Of a stretch of 42,087 nt of DNA, positions 34,822-42,087 are shown piece after piece. Each line of letters begins with the position of its first letter. Positions within the stretch are counted from its first letter, which is position 1. Under the pieces are notes generated by a model that saw nothing but the letters and a program-made list of their open reading frames with translations, was not told the DNA's origin and did not search any database. The stretch is from Patescibacteria group bacterium (GTDB lineage: Bacteria > Patescibacteriota > Patescibacteriia > UBA1558 > GWA2-36-10), in assembly GCA_018062885.1 (NCBI GenBank), contig JAGORJ010000005.1, positions 2,703 through 44,789 of the forward strand. The letters run 5' to 3'. A program made the translations under genes and the position numbers.

Positions 34822-35781
34822 CTAATCTTCAGGGTATATTTTAAAACTAGGATGTTTCTTTCTTAGTTCGTTCCTTTCATCTGAGCTGAGACTATGAAGA
34901 TTAAGGCCACCCTTTAATATGCCTGGTAACACTAAGCCTTCAGCTGAAGTGAGACTTCTAAGATCAAGATCACCATTTAATGTTGCTGGTAGTGTCAAGC
35001 CTTCAGCTGATTTAAGATTACTCAAATAAAGACCACCATTTAATGTTGTGGGCAGCACTAAGCCTTCAGCTGAGCTGAGACTGTAAAGATTAAGATAGCC
35101 ATTTACTGTTGTGGGCAACACTAAGCCTTCAGCTGAGCTGAGACCAGCAAGATCAAGACTACCATTTACTGTTGTGGGCAACACTAAGCCTTCAGCTGAG
35201 CTGAGACTATTAATATCAAGACTACCATTTACTGTTGTGGGCAGCACTAAGCCTTCAGCTGAGCTGAGGCTATGAAGATGTATCCATTTTAAATTTATTA
35301 AAGCTTCAATGGGCTTAGAAATATCTCCAGCTAAAATAGTGCTAATAATTTGGATTGTGACTACCTTATTATCTTCTATTTTCAGCCTTAGATCATTTAG
35401 ACTAGCATCTTCTGCTCGAAAATATTTGTTTATTGTTCTTTGTTTGGCAAAGCCTTTGTTTACTTGAACTACTAGATCTTTTAAAGCTTCTAGTTCAAAT
35501 TGATGTATTTGTTCTCCTCTAAAATCTACTAGCTCCATCATTTTTTTATCATGGGCTTCTTTTTCTTCTCTAGCTTTGGTTAATGGGGTTATTTCTGCTT
35601 GGTAAGCTTGTAGAGCTATGAGTTCTTCTGCTGAGCCTTTTTCTGCTTTACTTAAGCTAGCTAGACTTTGGTCTAGTTTAGCTTTTATCTCTGGAGGATA
35701 AACTATTCCTTGTTCTGCTTTATTAGTTTCTCCTTCTGCTTTATTATCTGGAGTGGTAAACTCTAATATTTTTTCTGACAT
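34822..35781 (-). CDS. Cassette protein, B-type: shared N-module + six 21-residue repeats
   Basis: 319 residues, no known function. TPDNKAEGETNKAEQGIV N-module with DQSLASLSKAEKGS, linker KAREEKEAHDKKMMELVDF, B-type middle with some divergence (GFAKQRTINKYFRAED), six units (172-297), tail SSDERNELRKKHPSFKIYPED. The first four units share SAEGLVLPTTVNG or TTLNG and look recently amplified; the last two (LPATLNG, LPGILKG) are older. It starts 23 bases after the gene at 35805 with the TATAATAAAAATACACAAAACAC leader. Confidence 0.85.
   Translation of the reverse strand: MSEKILEFTTPDNKAEGETNKAEQGIVYPPEIKAKLDQSLASLSKAEKGSAEELIALQAYQAEITPLTKAREEKEAHDKKMMELVDFRGEQIHQFELEALKDLVVQVNKGFAKQRTINKYFRAEDASLNDLRLKIEDNKVVTIQIISTILAGDISKPIEALINLKWIHLHSLSSAEGLVLPTTVNGSLDINSLSSAEGLVLPTTVNGSLDLAGLSSAEGLVLPTTVNGYLNLYSLSSAEGLVLPTTLNGGLYLSNLKSAEGLTLPATLNGDLDLRSLTSAEGLVLPGILKGGLNLHSLSSDERNELRKKHPSFKIYPED
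34891..35268 (-). repeat. Six 63-bp tandem repeats
   Basis: In-frame 21-codon units; the first three in the coding direction are almost identical in DNA. Confidence 0.93.
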
Positions 35782-35804
35782 GTGTTTTGTGTATTTTTAT
35801 TATA

Positions 35805-36626
35805 CTAACCTAAAGGCAATATTTTAAAACTAGGATGTTTTTTTCTTAATGCATTTCTTTCAGCTGAGCTGAGGCTAGGAATATAAAGACTACCATTTAA
35901 TGTACTTGGTAGTATGAGACCTTCAGCTGATTTAAGATTGCTAAGATCAAGACCACCATTTAATATTGTTGGTGGCGTAAGACCTTCAGCTGATTTAAGA
36001 TTGCTAAGATCAAGATAACCATTTAATATTGTTGGTAGCGTAAGACCTTCAGCTGAGCTTAGGTTATGAAGATCAAGATTACCATTTAATGTTGTTGGTA
36101 GTATGAGACCTTCGGCTGAGCTGAGGCTGCGAAGACCAAGGTATTTTAAGCTTATCAGAGCTTCAATAGCTTTAGAGATATCTCCAGATAAGACAGTGGT
36201 ATTAGACCTTATTTGTATTACCTTATTATCTTCTATTATAATCTTTAAATCATCTAAACTAATATTTTCTGCTTTAAAATCTTTGTTTATTATCCTTTGT
36301 TGGGCAAAGCCTTTGTTTATTTGCAGTATTAGATCTTCTAAAGCTTCTAGTTCAAACTTATGTATTTGTTCTCCTTTAAAGTCTACTAAAGCTTCCTTAG
36401 CTTCTTTTTCTTCTCTAGCTTTAGTTAGTAAGTTTATTTCTTCTTGGTAAGCTTGTAGAGCTATGAGTTCTTCTGCTGAGCCTTTTTCTGCTTTACTTAA
36501 ACTAGCTAGACTTTGGTCTAGTTTAGCTTTTATCTCTGGAGGATAAACTATTCCTTGTTCTGCTTTATTAGTTTCTCCTTCTGCTTTATTATCTGGAGTG
36601 GTAAACTCTAATATTTTTTCTGACAT
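35805..36626 (-). CDS. Cassette protein, B-type: first cassette, four 21-residue repeats
   Basis: 273 residues, no known function. TPDNKAEG N-module with DQSLASLSKAEKGS, linker LLTKAREEKEAKEAL, B-type middle (FKGEQIHKFELEALEDLI, GDISKAIEALISL), four units (168-251; one has LTPPTILNG), tail SSAERNALRKKHPSFKILPLG. It begins 6 bases after the tatD stop, so the whole cluster is probably read through from the lipoprotein-cvpA-tatD operon, at least in part. No signal peptide. Confidence 0.85.
   Translation of the reverse strand: MSEKILEFTTPDNKAEGETNKAEQGIVYPPEIKAKLDQSLASLSKAEKGSAEELIALQAYQEEINLLTKAREEKEAKEALVDFKGEQIHKFELEALEDLILQINKGFAQQRIINKDFKAENISLDDLKIIIEDNKVIQIRSNTTVLSGDISKAIEALISLKYLGLRSLSSAEGLILPTTLNGNLDLHNLSSAEGLTLPTILNGYLDLSNLKSAEGLTPPTILNGGLDLSNLKSAEGLILPSTLNGSLYIPSLSSAERNALRKKHPSFKILPLG
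35874..36125 (-). repeat. Four 63-bp tandem repeats
   Basis: In-frame 21-codon units of the SAEGL-LP-NG type. Confidence 0.92.
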
Positions 36627-36632
36627 AGATTT

Positions 36633-37448
36633 TTATCTTATGTTAAAAAATTTAACAGCGTTTTGAAAAGTTTGTTCTATCACTTCTTCTTTAGTTAAAT
36701 TCAAAATCTCAGCAATTTTTTCCGCTACATGTTGTGTATGAATAGGCTCATTTCTTTTTCCTCTATGTGGCACTGGTGTCAAATAAGGTGCATCAGTTTC
36801 AATCAAAATTTTATCTAGAGGCATTATTTTGACAATGCTTTCTAAAACTCCAGTTTTATCAAAAGTAATAATACCAGTAAAGCCCAAATAAAAACCAGCG
36901 GCAATAAAATCTTTAGCGTCTTGTAAACTGCCACCAAAACAATGAATAACTGCTCGCTTTACATTTTCACTTTTTAAAACACTTAAAATATCTTGATAAC
37001 AACTAAATTTATTTTCTTTGTCATTACGGCCATGAATGACTAAGGCTAAATTATTGTTTTGAGCAAGCTTGATATGCTGAATCAAAACTTCTTTTTGTTT
37101 AGCTTTGTAAGTAGCAAAATCAACGCCGTATTTTTCTTCTACTTCATTAAAATGATAGTAGTCCAAACCAGTTTCCCCCATAGCGACTACTTCATTTTTA
37201 TTGTTATCAATTAATTCTTGATATTTACTAATATCAAAGTCTTCATCAAAAACATGAATGGGGTGTAAACCAAGACTGGCATAAAAATTTTTGTTGTTTT
37301 TAGCAAGCTCCACGGCTTTGAGACTAGTAGCATAAGCTGCGCCAATATTGACTAAAGTCATGGGTAAATTTTGACAGCGCAAAATCACCTCGTCACGATC
37401 TTCGTCATAAGCTTGAAAATTTAAATGAGTATGTGAATCAAACAACAT
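36633..37448 (-). CDS. tatD: TatD-family metal-dependent deoxyribonuclease
   Basis: TatD proteins are TIM-barrel metal-dependent nucleases of the amidohydrolase type, implicated in DNA repair. The 271-residue protein has FDSHTHLNF (H6, H8), VAMGETGLDYYHF, VIHGRND, AVIHCFGGS and LIETDAPYLTPVPHRGKRNEP-type motifs (LIETDAPYLTPVPHRGK), covering all metal ligands. Its ATG overlaps the end of cvpA by one base. The repeat-protein cluster starts directly after its stop. Confidence 0.95.
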   Translation of the reverse strand: MLFDSHTHLNFQAYDEDRDEVILRCQNLPMTLVNIGAAYATSLKAVELAKNNKNFYASLGLHPIHVFDEDFDISKYQELIDNNKNEVVAMGETGLDYYHFNEVEEKYGVDFATYKAKQKEVLIQHIKLAQNNNLALVIHGRNDKENKFSCYQDILSVLKSENVKRAVIHCFGGSLQDAKDFIAAGFYLGFTGIITFDKTGVLESIVKIMPLDKILIETDAPYLTPVPHRGKRNEPIHTQHVAEKIAEILNLTKEEVIEQTFQNAVKFFNIR

Positions 37449-37954
37449 TATAAAATAGATTTTATACTTTTGACAGCCTCAGGAATAAGTGGCTTCACTA
37501 CGACAGCGATAGTTGCTGCAATGGATGCTAACTGAGAGTTTAATAAAGCATCTTTGATGCCTTGAGAAAAAGGAAATAAAGATAATAAATAAACAAAAAT
37601 AGCCGCCACCAAAATACCACCAAGAAAGCCTACGGCTGCGCCCAAAAGTTTGTTGGCCAAATTAATAAAAGGAATGATATGAAAAATTTTGTTTATCACC
37701 CAAACAACAATACTGATCACAATATTAAGCGCCAAGAAAATAGCGATAAAGCCTAAGATATTAGCCAGACCCTGATTGTCAATATTAAAAGCCGACATAA
37801 TCCAAGCAGCCGCCGCAGACATATAGTGACTACCAGCCCAAATACCCAAAATAATACCAAGCAGAGAACCAATGGCGCCTACTAGTCCTGCTCTAAAACC
37901 TTGGAAGACACAAAGCACCAAGATAACCAAGATAACCACATCTAACCAATTCAT
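37448..37954 (-). CDS. CvpA-family membrane protein
   Basis: CvpA-type proteins are small integral membrane proteins, named for colicin V production in E. coli. The 168-residue protein has four or more hydrophobic helices. It has the family start NWLDVVILVILVLCVFQGFR followed by GLVGAIGSLLGIILGIW, and later FINLANKLLGAAVGFLGGIL. It lies 12 bases after the small lipoprotein gene and overlaps tatD by one base. The molecular role is not established. Confidence 0.88.
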   Translation of the reverse strand: MNWLDVVILVILVLCVFQGFRAGLVGAIGSLLGIILGIWAGSHYMSAAAAWIMSAFNIDNQGLANILGFIAIFLALNIVISIVVWVINKIFHIIPFINLANKLLGAAVGFLGGILVAAIFVYLLSLFPFSQGIKDALLNSQLASIAATIAVVVKPLIPEAVKSIKSIL

Positions 37955-37966
37955 ATTTTTGTTTTA

Positions 37967-38080
37967 TTAATTTAGCAAAACCTTATCAAAAGAAGATGTC
38001 TCCTCTATCGGTTTTAGACTACAAGCCGATAATGTAAACAAACTAATCATCAAAATAAATAAAATAATTTTTTTGTGCAT
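37967..38080 (-). CDS. Small lipoprotein, 37 residues
   Basis: ATG at 38080 opens a 37-codon frame. A classic lipoprotein signal (MHKKIILFILMISLFTLSAC) has the lipobox L-S-A-C and Cys20 as the lipidated residue. The mature part is only 18 residues (SLKPIEETSSFDKVLLN after the Cys). It is 12 bases upstream of cvpA and directly follows inverted-repeat element 3, whose left arm lies 10 bases before the ATG. No homologue is recognised; the signal makes a real gene likely. Confidence 0.7.
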   Translation of the reverse strand: MHKKIILFILMISLFTLSACSLKPIEETSSFDKVLLN

Positions 38081-38090
38081 ATCACTATTT

Positions 38091-38167
38091 ACCCCGTTAG
38101 ATAATAAATAAAAACAAATTTATTTAAAATAAAACTAATTTACTACAGCCCCATTATCTAACGGGGT
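38091..38167. repeat. Inverted-repeat element 3 after metG
   Basis: ACCCCGTTAGATAAT (38091-38105) and its complement (38153-38167) enclose 47 AT-rich bases. A nested CCCC copy faces the right arm (near 38149). The metG stop codon (38167-38169) begins at the last base of the right arm. Same family as the elements at 8429 and 20071. Confidence 0.85.
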
Positions 38168-39651
38168 TAATTTTCTAATCTTTTAAAAAGTGGCTCTGCT
38201 GGTTTTTTAATTTCTTTAGCTGTCAAAATATCTAAAATCGCTTGCGCAGTTTCTGGCATAAAAGCTTTGAGCGCAAAAGCAATCTGATACAAGTCATTGC
38301 TCAAAGTAGTCAAAACTTCTACTAAAGTTTTTTTATCTTCTTCACTTTCTGATTTGCTCAAGAGCCAAGGCTTAGTGGTATCTACTAAGACATTGGAATT
38401 TTGAATGAGCTTCCAAATGTCTAACAAAGCATCACGAAATTTTAGTTGTTCGATTTTGTGATTGACTGACAAAATAAATTCTGAATCTGTTTGCGGCTTC
38501 AAAGCAACAGTACCTGCTAAATACTGCTCCACCATATTGGTCACACGGCTCACTAAATTTCCTAAACCATTTACCAAATCAGCATTGTACTTGGCAGGAA
38601 AATCTTCTACTCTGATATCTGACTCAGCGCCAAAAGCAAACTGAGATAAAATCAAATACTTGGTACTTTCAGCACCATAAGTTTCTACCAAAGTATTAGG
38701 ATCAATCACATTGCCAATTGTTTTGGACATTTTTTGACCGTCTATGGTAAAAAAGCCATGAATGTTCAAAGATTTGGGCATTGGCAAATCTAAAGCCATC
38801 AAGATAGCAGGCCAGAAAATTGCATGAAATTTCAAAATATCTAGCGCTAGTAGCTGACAATCAGCTGGCCAAAACTTTTGAAAATTTTTGCCATCAGGAT
38901 AATCTAAAGCCGTAATATAATTTGATAAAGCATCTACCCAGACATAGGCCTTTTGGCTTTCATCCCAAGGTAAATCAATGCCCCAGGGCACTGAGAGCTT
39001 GGAACGAGAAATAGAAAAATCTGGCAAAGCTTGCTTTTCTAAAATACCCAAAACTTCATTTTTTCTGGATACAGGAAAAATAACTAATTCATCATTTTTT
39101 ATTTTTTCTATGATAGTCGGCAAATAGTCAGCCAGCCTAAAAAACCAATTTTTTTCGGCTATTTGTTCGGGCGCTTTTTTGTGATCAGGACAAAGGCCAT
39201 CTAGCAACTCGCTTTCTAAAATAAATTTTTCACAGCCTACGCAGTACAAACCCTGATAATCTCCCTGATAAATCACCTCGTTGCCCTTGGGCGTCTGAGC
39301 TGTTTTTAATTTTAATAAAATTTCTTGAACGGTTTTTTGATGCTTCTCGTCAGTCGTACGGATAAATTGATCATAAGAAATATCCAAATTTTTCCAAGCA
39401 AGCTTAAACTGCTCGCTGACTTGATCAGTAAAAGTTTGAGGGTCAATATTTAATTTGGCAGCAGATTCGGCAATTTTAGCGCCATGCTCATCAGTGCCAG
39501 TCAAAAAATAAACATTTTCCGGGCCTAATTTTTCTCGCCAAAACCTTGCCAAAACATCAGCTACAATAGTCGTATAAGCATGACCAATGTGTGGCTTGTC
39601 GTTGACATAGTAAATCGGCGTCGTGATGTAGTACTTATTTTTTTCTAACAT
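38167..39651 (-). CDS. metG: Methionine--tRNA ligase
   Basis: Class I synthetase charging tRNAMet. The 494-residue protein has HIGH at 21-24 (KPHIGHAYTT), a single zinc knuckle (C137, C140, C154, H157; YCVGCEKF and GLCPDH), the GTDEHG motif and KMSKT (307-311) as the KMSKS loop. The C-terminal helical anticodon-binding domain is complete. No C-terminal EMAP-type dimerisation domain is present. Its start overlaps the rsmI end by 17 bases. Confidence 0.96.
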   Translation of the reverse strand: MLEKNKYYITTPIYYVNDKPHIGHAYTTIVADVLARFWREKLGPENVYFLTGTDEHGAKIAESAAKLNIDPQTFTDQVSEQFKLAWKNLDISYDQFIRTTDEKHQKTVQEILLKLKTAQTPKGNEVIYQGDYQGLYCVGCEKFILESELLDGLCPDHKKAPEQIAEKNWFFRLADYLPTIIEKIKNDELVIFPVSRKNEVLGILEKQALPDFSISRSKLSVPWGIDLPWDESQKAYVWVDALSNYITALDYPDGKNFQKFWPADCQLLALDILKFHAIFWPAILMALDLPMPKSLNIHGFFTIDGQKMSKTIGNVIDPNTLVETYGAESTKYLILSQFAFGAESDIRVEDFPAKYNADLVNGLGNLVSRVTNMVEQYLAGTVALKPQTDSEFILSVNHKIEQLKFRDALLDIWKLIQNSNVLVDTTKPWLLSKSESEEDKKTLVEVLTTLSNDLYQIAFALKAFMPETAQAILDILTAKEIKKPAEPLFKRLEN

Positions 39652-40318
39652 AGCTATCTACGATAATTACAAACTCTCCTTTGACTTGGCTAGGATTTTT
39701 TTCTAAAATATTTTTGAGTTCTTGAGCGGTCCCTCGATAAATAGTTTCAAAAGTTTTGGTCAGCTCTCTGCCCAAAATTATTTGTTTGTCACTGCCTGCC
39801 AAAGCATCTAGAGTTTTGGAGATTCTGTGTACGGACTCAAAAAATATCACCGGAATTTTGGACTCTTTGATTTGCGTGATTAAAGTTTGACGACCATTTT
39901 TGTGAGGCAAGAATCCCAAAAACAAAAATTTGTCTAAGGCAATTCCAGCCACTGACATCAAAGTTGTCATAGCGGAAGCGCCAGGAATAGGCACTATTTT
40001 AACTTCCGGAAATTCCAGGATGATTTTTTCTATCAGCATACCGCCTGGATCAGACACGCCTGGAGTACCAGCATCAGTCACTAAGGCTAAATCTTTATCT
40101 TCTTGCAATAAATTTTTTATTTTTTGCCAATCAGCCATTTTACTGTGCTGTTGCCAGACAAGTAATGGTTTTTGGATTTCATAGTGAGCAAGCAATTTAC
40201 TTGTCACTCTTTTGTCTTCGGCTAAAATACAATCAACTTGCGACAAAATATTTTTGGCCCTTAAGGTCAAATCGTCTAAATTTCCAATAGGAGTAGCGAC
40301 AAAGTAAACAGTAGACAT
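39635..40318 (-). CDS. rsmI: 16S rRNA (cytidine(1402)-2'-O)-methyltransferase
   Basis: RsmI methylates the ribose of C1402 of 16S rRNA with S-adenosylmethionine. The 227 residues begin MSTVYFVATPIGNLDDLTLR, the family signature, followed by ILAEDKRVTSKLLAHYEI and VTDAGTPGVSDPGGMLI, then PIPGASAMTTLMSVAGI. It is slightly shorter than the E. coli enzyme and lacks its extra C-terminal part. It overlaps both neighbours: metG by 17 bases and the permease gene by one base. Confidence 0.95.
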   Translation of the reverse strand: MSTVYFVATPIGNLDDLTLRAKNILSQVDCILAEDKRVTSKLLAHYEIQKPLLVWQQHSKMADWQKIKNLLQEDKDLALVTDAGTPGVSDPGGMLIEKIILEFPEVKIVPIPGASAMTTLMSVAGIALDKFLFLGFLPHKNGRQTLITQIKESKIPVIFFESVHRISKTLDALAGSDKQIILGRELTKTFETIYRGTAQELKNILEKNPSQVKGEFVIIVDSYVRKK

Positions 40319-41364
40319 TATTCTAGTTGATTATCGGCTTTAACTTTTTCACCAGCTAAATCCTCTAAATAAACAGCTAAAGCAGTTGCAACTGGCACAG
40401 CTAAAATAGCACCTACAGGGCCTGCTAAGCGGGCACCAATCAAGATGCTCAAAATAACAACAATCGGATTTAAACCAACTGACTTACCCATGACTTTGGG
40501 TACTATCAAATGATTTTCTGCTTGCTGAATCAAAAAGTATAAAACAATGACAGCCACGGCTTTGCTTGGACTTTGAGCAAAAGCAAAAAATACGGCCGGT
40601 ATAGCTGACATCAATGGTCCTAAATAAGGAATAATCTCAAACAAGCCAGCCACTAAAGCTAAAATCAAAGCATATTTTACTCCCAAAATACTCAACCCAG
40701 TAAACACTAGAGTAAAAACAATCAATGACAAAATCAACTGACCTCTGAGCCAATAACCCATACGATGTTGAATGCGATTCATCAACTGCACGACATAAGG
40801 TTGGTGTTTGAGAGGTGTCATGGTGCGAATAAAACGCTTCATGCCATCTTCTTCAACCACTAAATAAAAAGTGATAACCAGCACAATAAAAAAGGAAATC
40901 ACTCCACCAAACAAAGAAGCTACAAAACTAAAAATACCAGAACCAGCTTTGGATAAACTGTTGGTCAAAACTGATAGACCATTAAATTGTTGCTGTCCAT
41001 CTTCATTGACACTAAATTGACCTAAATTTTTGAGACCATCTTCAATTTTATGATAAAACTCGGCTGTACTTGAATCTCTAGCAATATCTTTGATTTGAGT
41101 GACTACTGGTCCTGACAACAAAAAGATAGCACCAGACACTAAAGCCAGAAAAATAATATAAACCCCCAAAATACTTAAGGCTCTAGGTATTTTCTTTTTT
41201 TGTAAAGAATCAACCAAAGGATCAAAGGCGGCTGACAAAATCACTGCCACAAAGAGCAGAGCCAAAACATCTTTGATTAAAAAAAGAAATCCCAACACCA
41301 GCAAAATTACAATTGTCTTGATAATCGTACCGATGGAGATAGAAACTTTTTGAAACTCCGACAT
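40318..41364 (-). CDS. AI-2E family transporter (PerM/YdiK-type)
   Basis: The 348 residues have seven to eight membrane segments. There is an N-terminal pair (about 12-30 and 33-50), a soluble stretch (about 88-125) and a C-terminal block with ALILALVAGLFEIIPYLGPL and HLIVPKVMGKSVGLNPIVVI, the diagnostic AI-2E/PerM motifs. Members export varied substrates; the autoinducer link applies to few. It lies 10 bases after the M16 peptidase gene and overlaps rsmI by one base. Confidence 0.92.
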   Translation of the reverse strand: MSEFQKVSISIGTIIKTIVILLVLGFLFLIKDVLALLFVAVILSAAFDPLVDSLQKKKIPRALSILGVYIIFLALVSGAIFLLSGPVVTQIKDIARDSSTAEFYHKIEDGLKNLGQFSVNEDGQQQFNGLSVLTNSLSKAGSGIFSFVASLFGGVISFFIVLVITFYLVVEEDGMKRFIRTMTPLKHQPYVVQLMNRIQHRMGYWLRGQLILSLIVFTLVFTGLSILGVKYALILALVAGLFEIIPYLGPLMSAIPAVFFAFAQSPSKAVAVIVLYFLIQQAENHLIVPKVMGKSVGLNPIVVILSILIGARLAGPVGAILAVPVATALAVYLEDLAGEKVKADNQLE

Positions 41365-41374
41365 ATTTTTTTAT

Positions 41375-42087
41375 TTACTTATTTAAAAGATTAAGAAATT
41401 TCTTTTTATCAGCAAAAGGGCCGATCAAGGCCAAATTGCTTTGAGACATGACAAAAATATCTTTAGCTATTTGATTGACTTGCTTCAAAGTTATTTTATC
41501 TACTTCTTGTAAAAGCTCTTCTAATGTTTTTGGTTTTTGACCAAACAACTCCTGATCAGACAAAAAAGCTAAATAAGCTGAAGAATTTTCTAAACGCAAA
41601 ATCAAACGACCGCGAATATTTTCTTTAGCCTGTGCCAACTCTTCAGCCGAAATACCTTCATTTTTTACCTTGTCTATTTCTTCACGGATAGCCTGGATAG
41701 CTTCTTCTATTTTATCTTTATTGAGGCCTGCTGAAATTGCAAAATTTGAAATGTCTTCATAGCCATTTACACCAGCGCGGATAGAATAACATAAACCCCG
41801 TCTTTCACGGATCTGCAAAAATAAACGAGAGCTCATATTGCCTCCCAAAATATTAGCTAGCATCTGCAAGGCCAAAAACTTTTTGTCTTTCTTGGAAACT
41901 GAAGTCCAACCAAGCATCAGTTGCACTTGCTCTAAAGGACGATTAACTAACTGTACTTGGCTAGTTTTTTGCAAACTTTTTTTGACTGGCGTTATTTTGA
42001 CACGCTTTTTGGATTTTTTGACAGGGAAAAAATGATTGATCAAAGCCAAAGCCTCTTTGGTTTTGAAGTTTCCTGCTAGACTCAAAA
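41375..42087 (-). CDS. M16-family peptidase, C-terminal part (N-terminus outside window)
   Basis: Zinc peptidases of the M16 (insulinase/processing peptidase) family have two homologous halves. Only the C-terminal ~237 residues are in the window. The segments ANILGGNMSSRLFLQIRERR and GLCYSIRAGVNGY are the conserved C-half motif (R-x-G-x-x-Y). The catalytic HxxEH lies in the missing half, so activity cannot be judged. The frame runs to the window edge; a TTG at 42085 is not the real start. Confidence 0.88.
   Translation of the reverse strand, partial: LSLAGNFKTKEALALINHFFPVKKSKKRVKITPVKKSLQKTSQVQLVNRPLEQVQLMLGWTSVSKKDKKFLALQMLANILGGNMSSRLFLQIRERRGLCYSIRAGVNGYEDISNFAISAGLNKDKIEEAIQAIREEIDKVKNEGISAEELAQAKENIRGRLILRLENSSAYLAFLSDQELFGQKPKTLEELLQEVDKITLKQVNQIAKDIFVMSQSNLALIGPFADKKKFLNLLNK

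Noticed and set aside
24086-36626. CRISPR array or satellite DNA from the 87-bp and 63-bp periodicity
   Set aside because: The repeats are in frame inside complete genes, with periods of exactly 29 and 21 codons and no spacers. They are protein repeats.
24086-36626. Secreted adhesins or surface repeat proteins
   Set aside because: All nine cassettes begin MSEKILEF and have no signal peptide, membrane helix or sorting motif, so a cytoplasmic location is more likely.

Overview
The window reads as ordinary chromosomal DNA of an AT-rich bacterium with very short intergenic gaps. Every gene I can support lies on the minus strand. The standard stop codon TGA is in use (for example at 21896). Several features fit a Patescibacteria/CPR-type genome: a short ATP synthase delta subunit, start codons often lacking a clear Shine-Dalgarno, many conserved but unnamed small proteins, and a DciA-like gene beside pheST. 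The lineage is an inference from style, not proven. A uL1 gene is present. No rRNA, tRNA, CRISPR array or transposase was seen, and no gene-free stretch exceeds 300 bases.

Layout in window order (transcription runs right to left). 1-2.1 kb: secE-nusG-rplK-rplA with its own promoter. 2.1-8.4 kb: gyrB, then a DciA-like gene, a 4-TM protein and pheS-pheT. 8.5-11.4 kb: a UvrD helicase fused to a RecB-type nuclease. 11.5-14.4 kb: a SulP anion transporter flanked by two different beta-carbonic-anhydrase-like proteins. 14.4-21.4 kb: a complete F-type ATP synthase operon (atpZ-B-E-F-H-A-G-D-C) behind a strong promoter; the second carbonic-anhydrase-like gene is its last cistron. 21.4-23.9 kb: rmuC, a DHH phosphoesterase and a Nudix hydrolase. 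36.6-42 kb: an M16 peptidase (cut by the window edge), an AI-2E-type permease, rsmI, metG, a 37-residue lipoprotein, cvpA and tatD.

The unusual part is 24.1-36.6 kb, between tatD and rmuC. Nine paralogous proteins share one N-terminal module that starts MSEKILEF. They end in one of two unrelated repeat modules: eight 29-residue predicted helical repeats (3 genes, 'A-type'), or four or six 21-residue leucine-rich-like repeats (6 genes, 'B-type'). Embedded among them is a three-gene core: an unknown 139-residue protein, a MoxR-type AAA+ ATPase with an altered Walker A motif, and a protein joining an HExxH metallopeptidase-like region to a vWA domain. Short junctions, nearly identical leaders, a truncated cassette stub and mosaic synonymous-codon patterns indicate repeated duplication and recombination. 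My reading, as inference, is a MoxR-vWA machine with an expandable set of interchangeable recognition or adaptor proteins.

Two further themes stand out. Three intergenic inverted-repeat elements with CCCCGTTAGA-type ends sit at gene stop codons (near 8.4, 20.1 and 38.1 kb), one of them between atpB and atpE. Regulatory signals are also packed tightly: several promoters overlap the terminator of the preceding gene, and some -10 boxes lie almost at the start codon.
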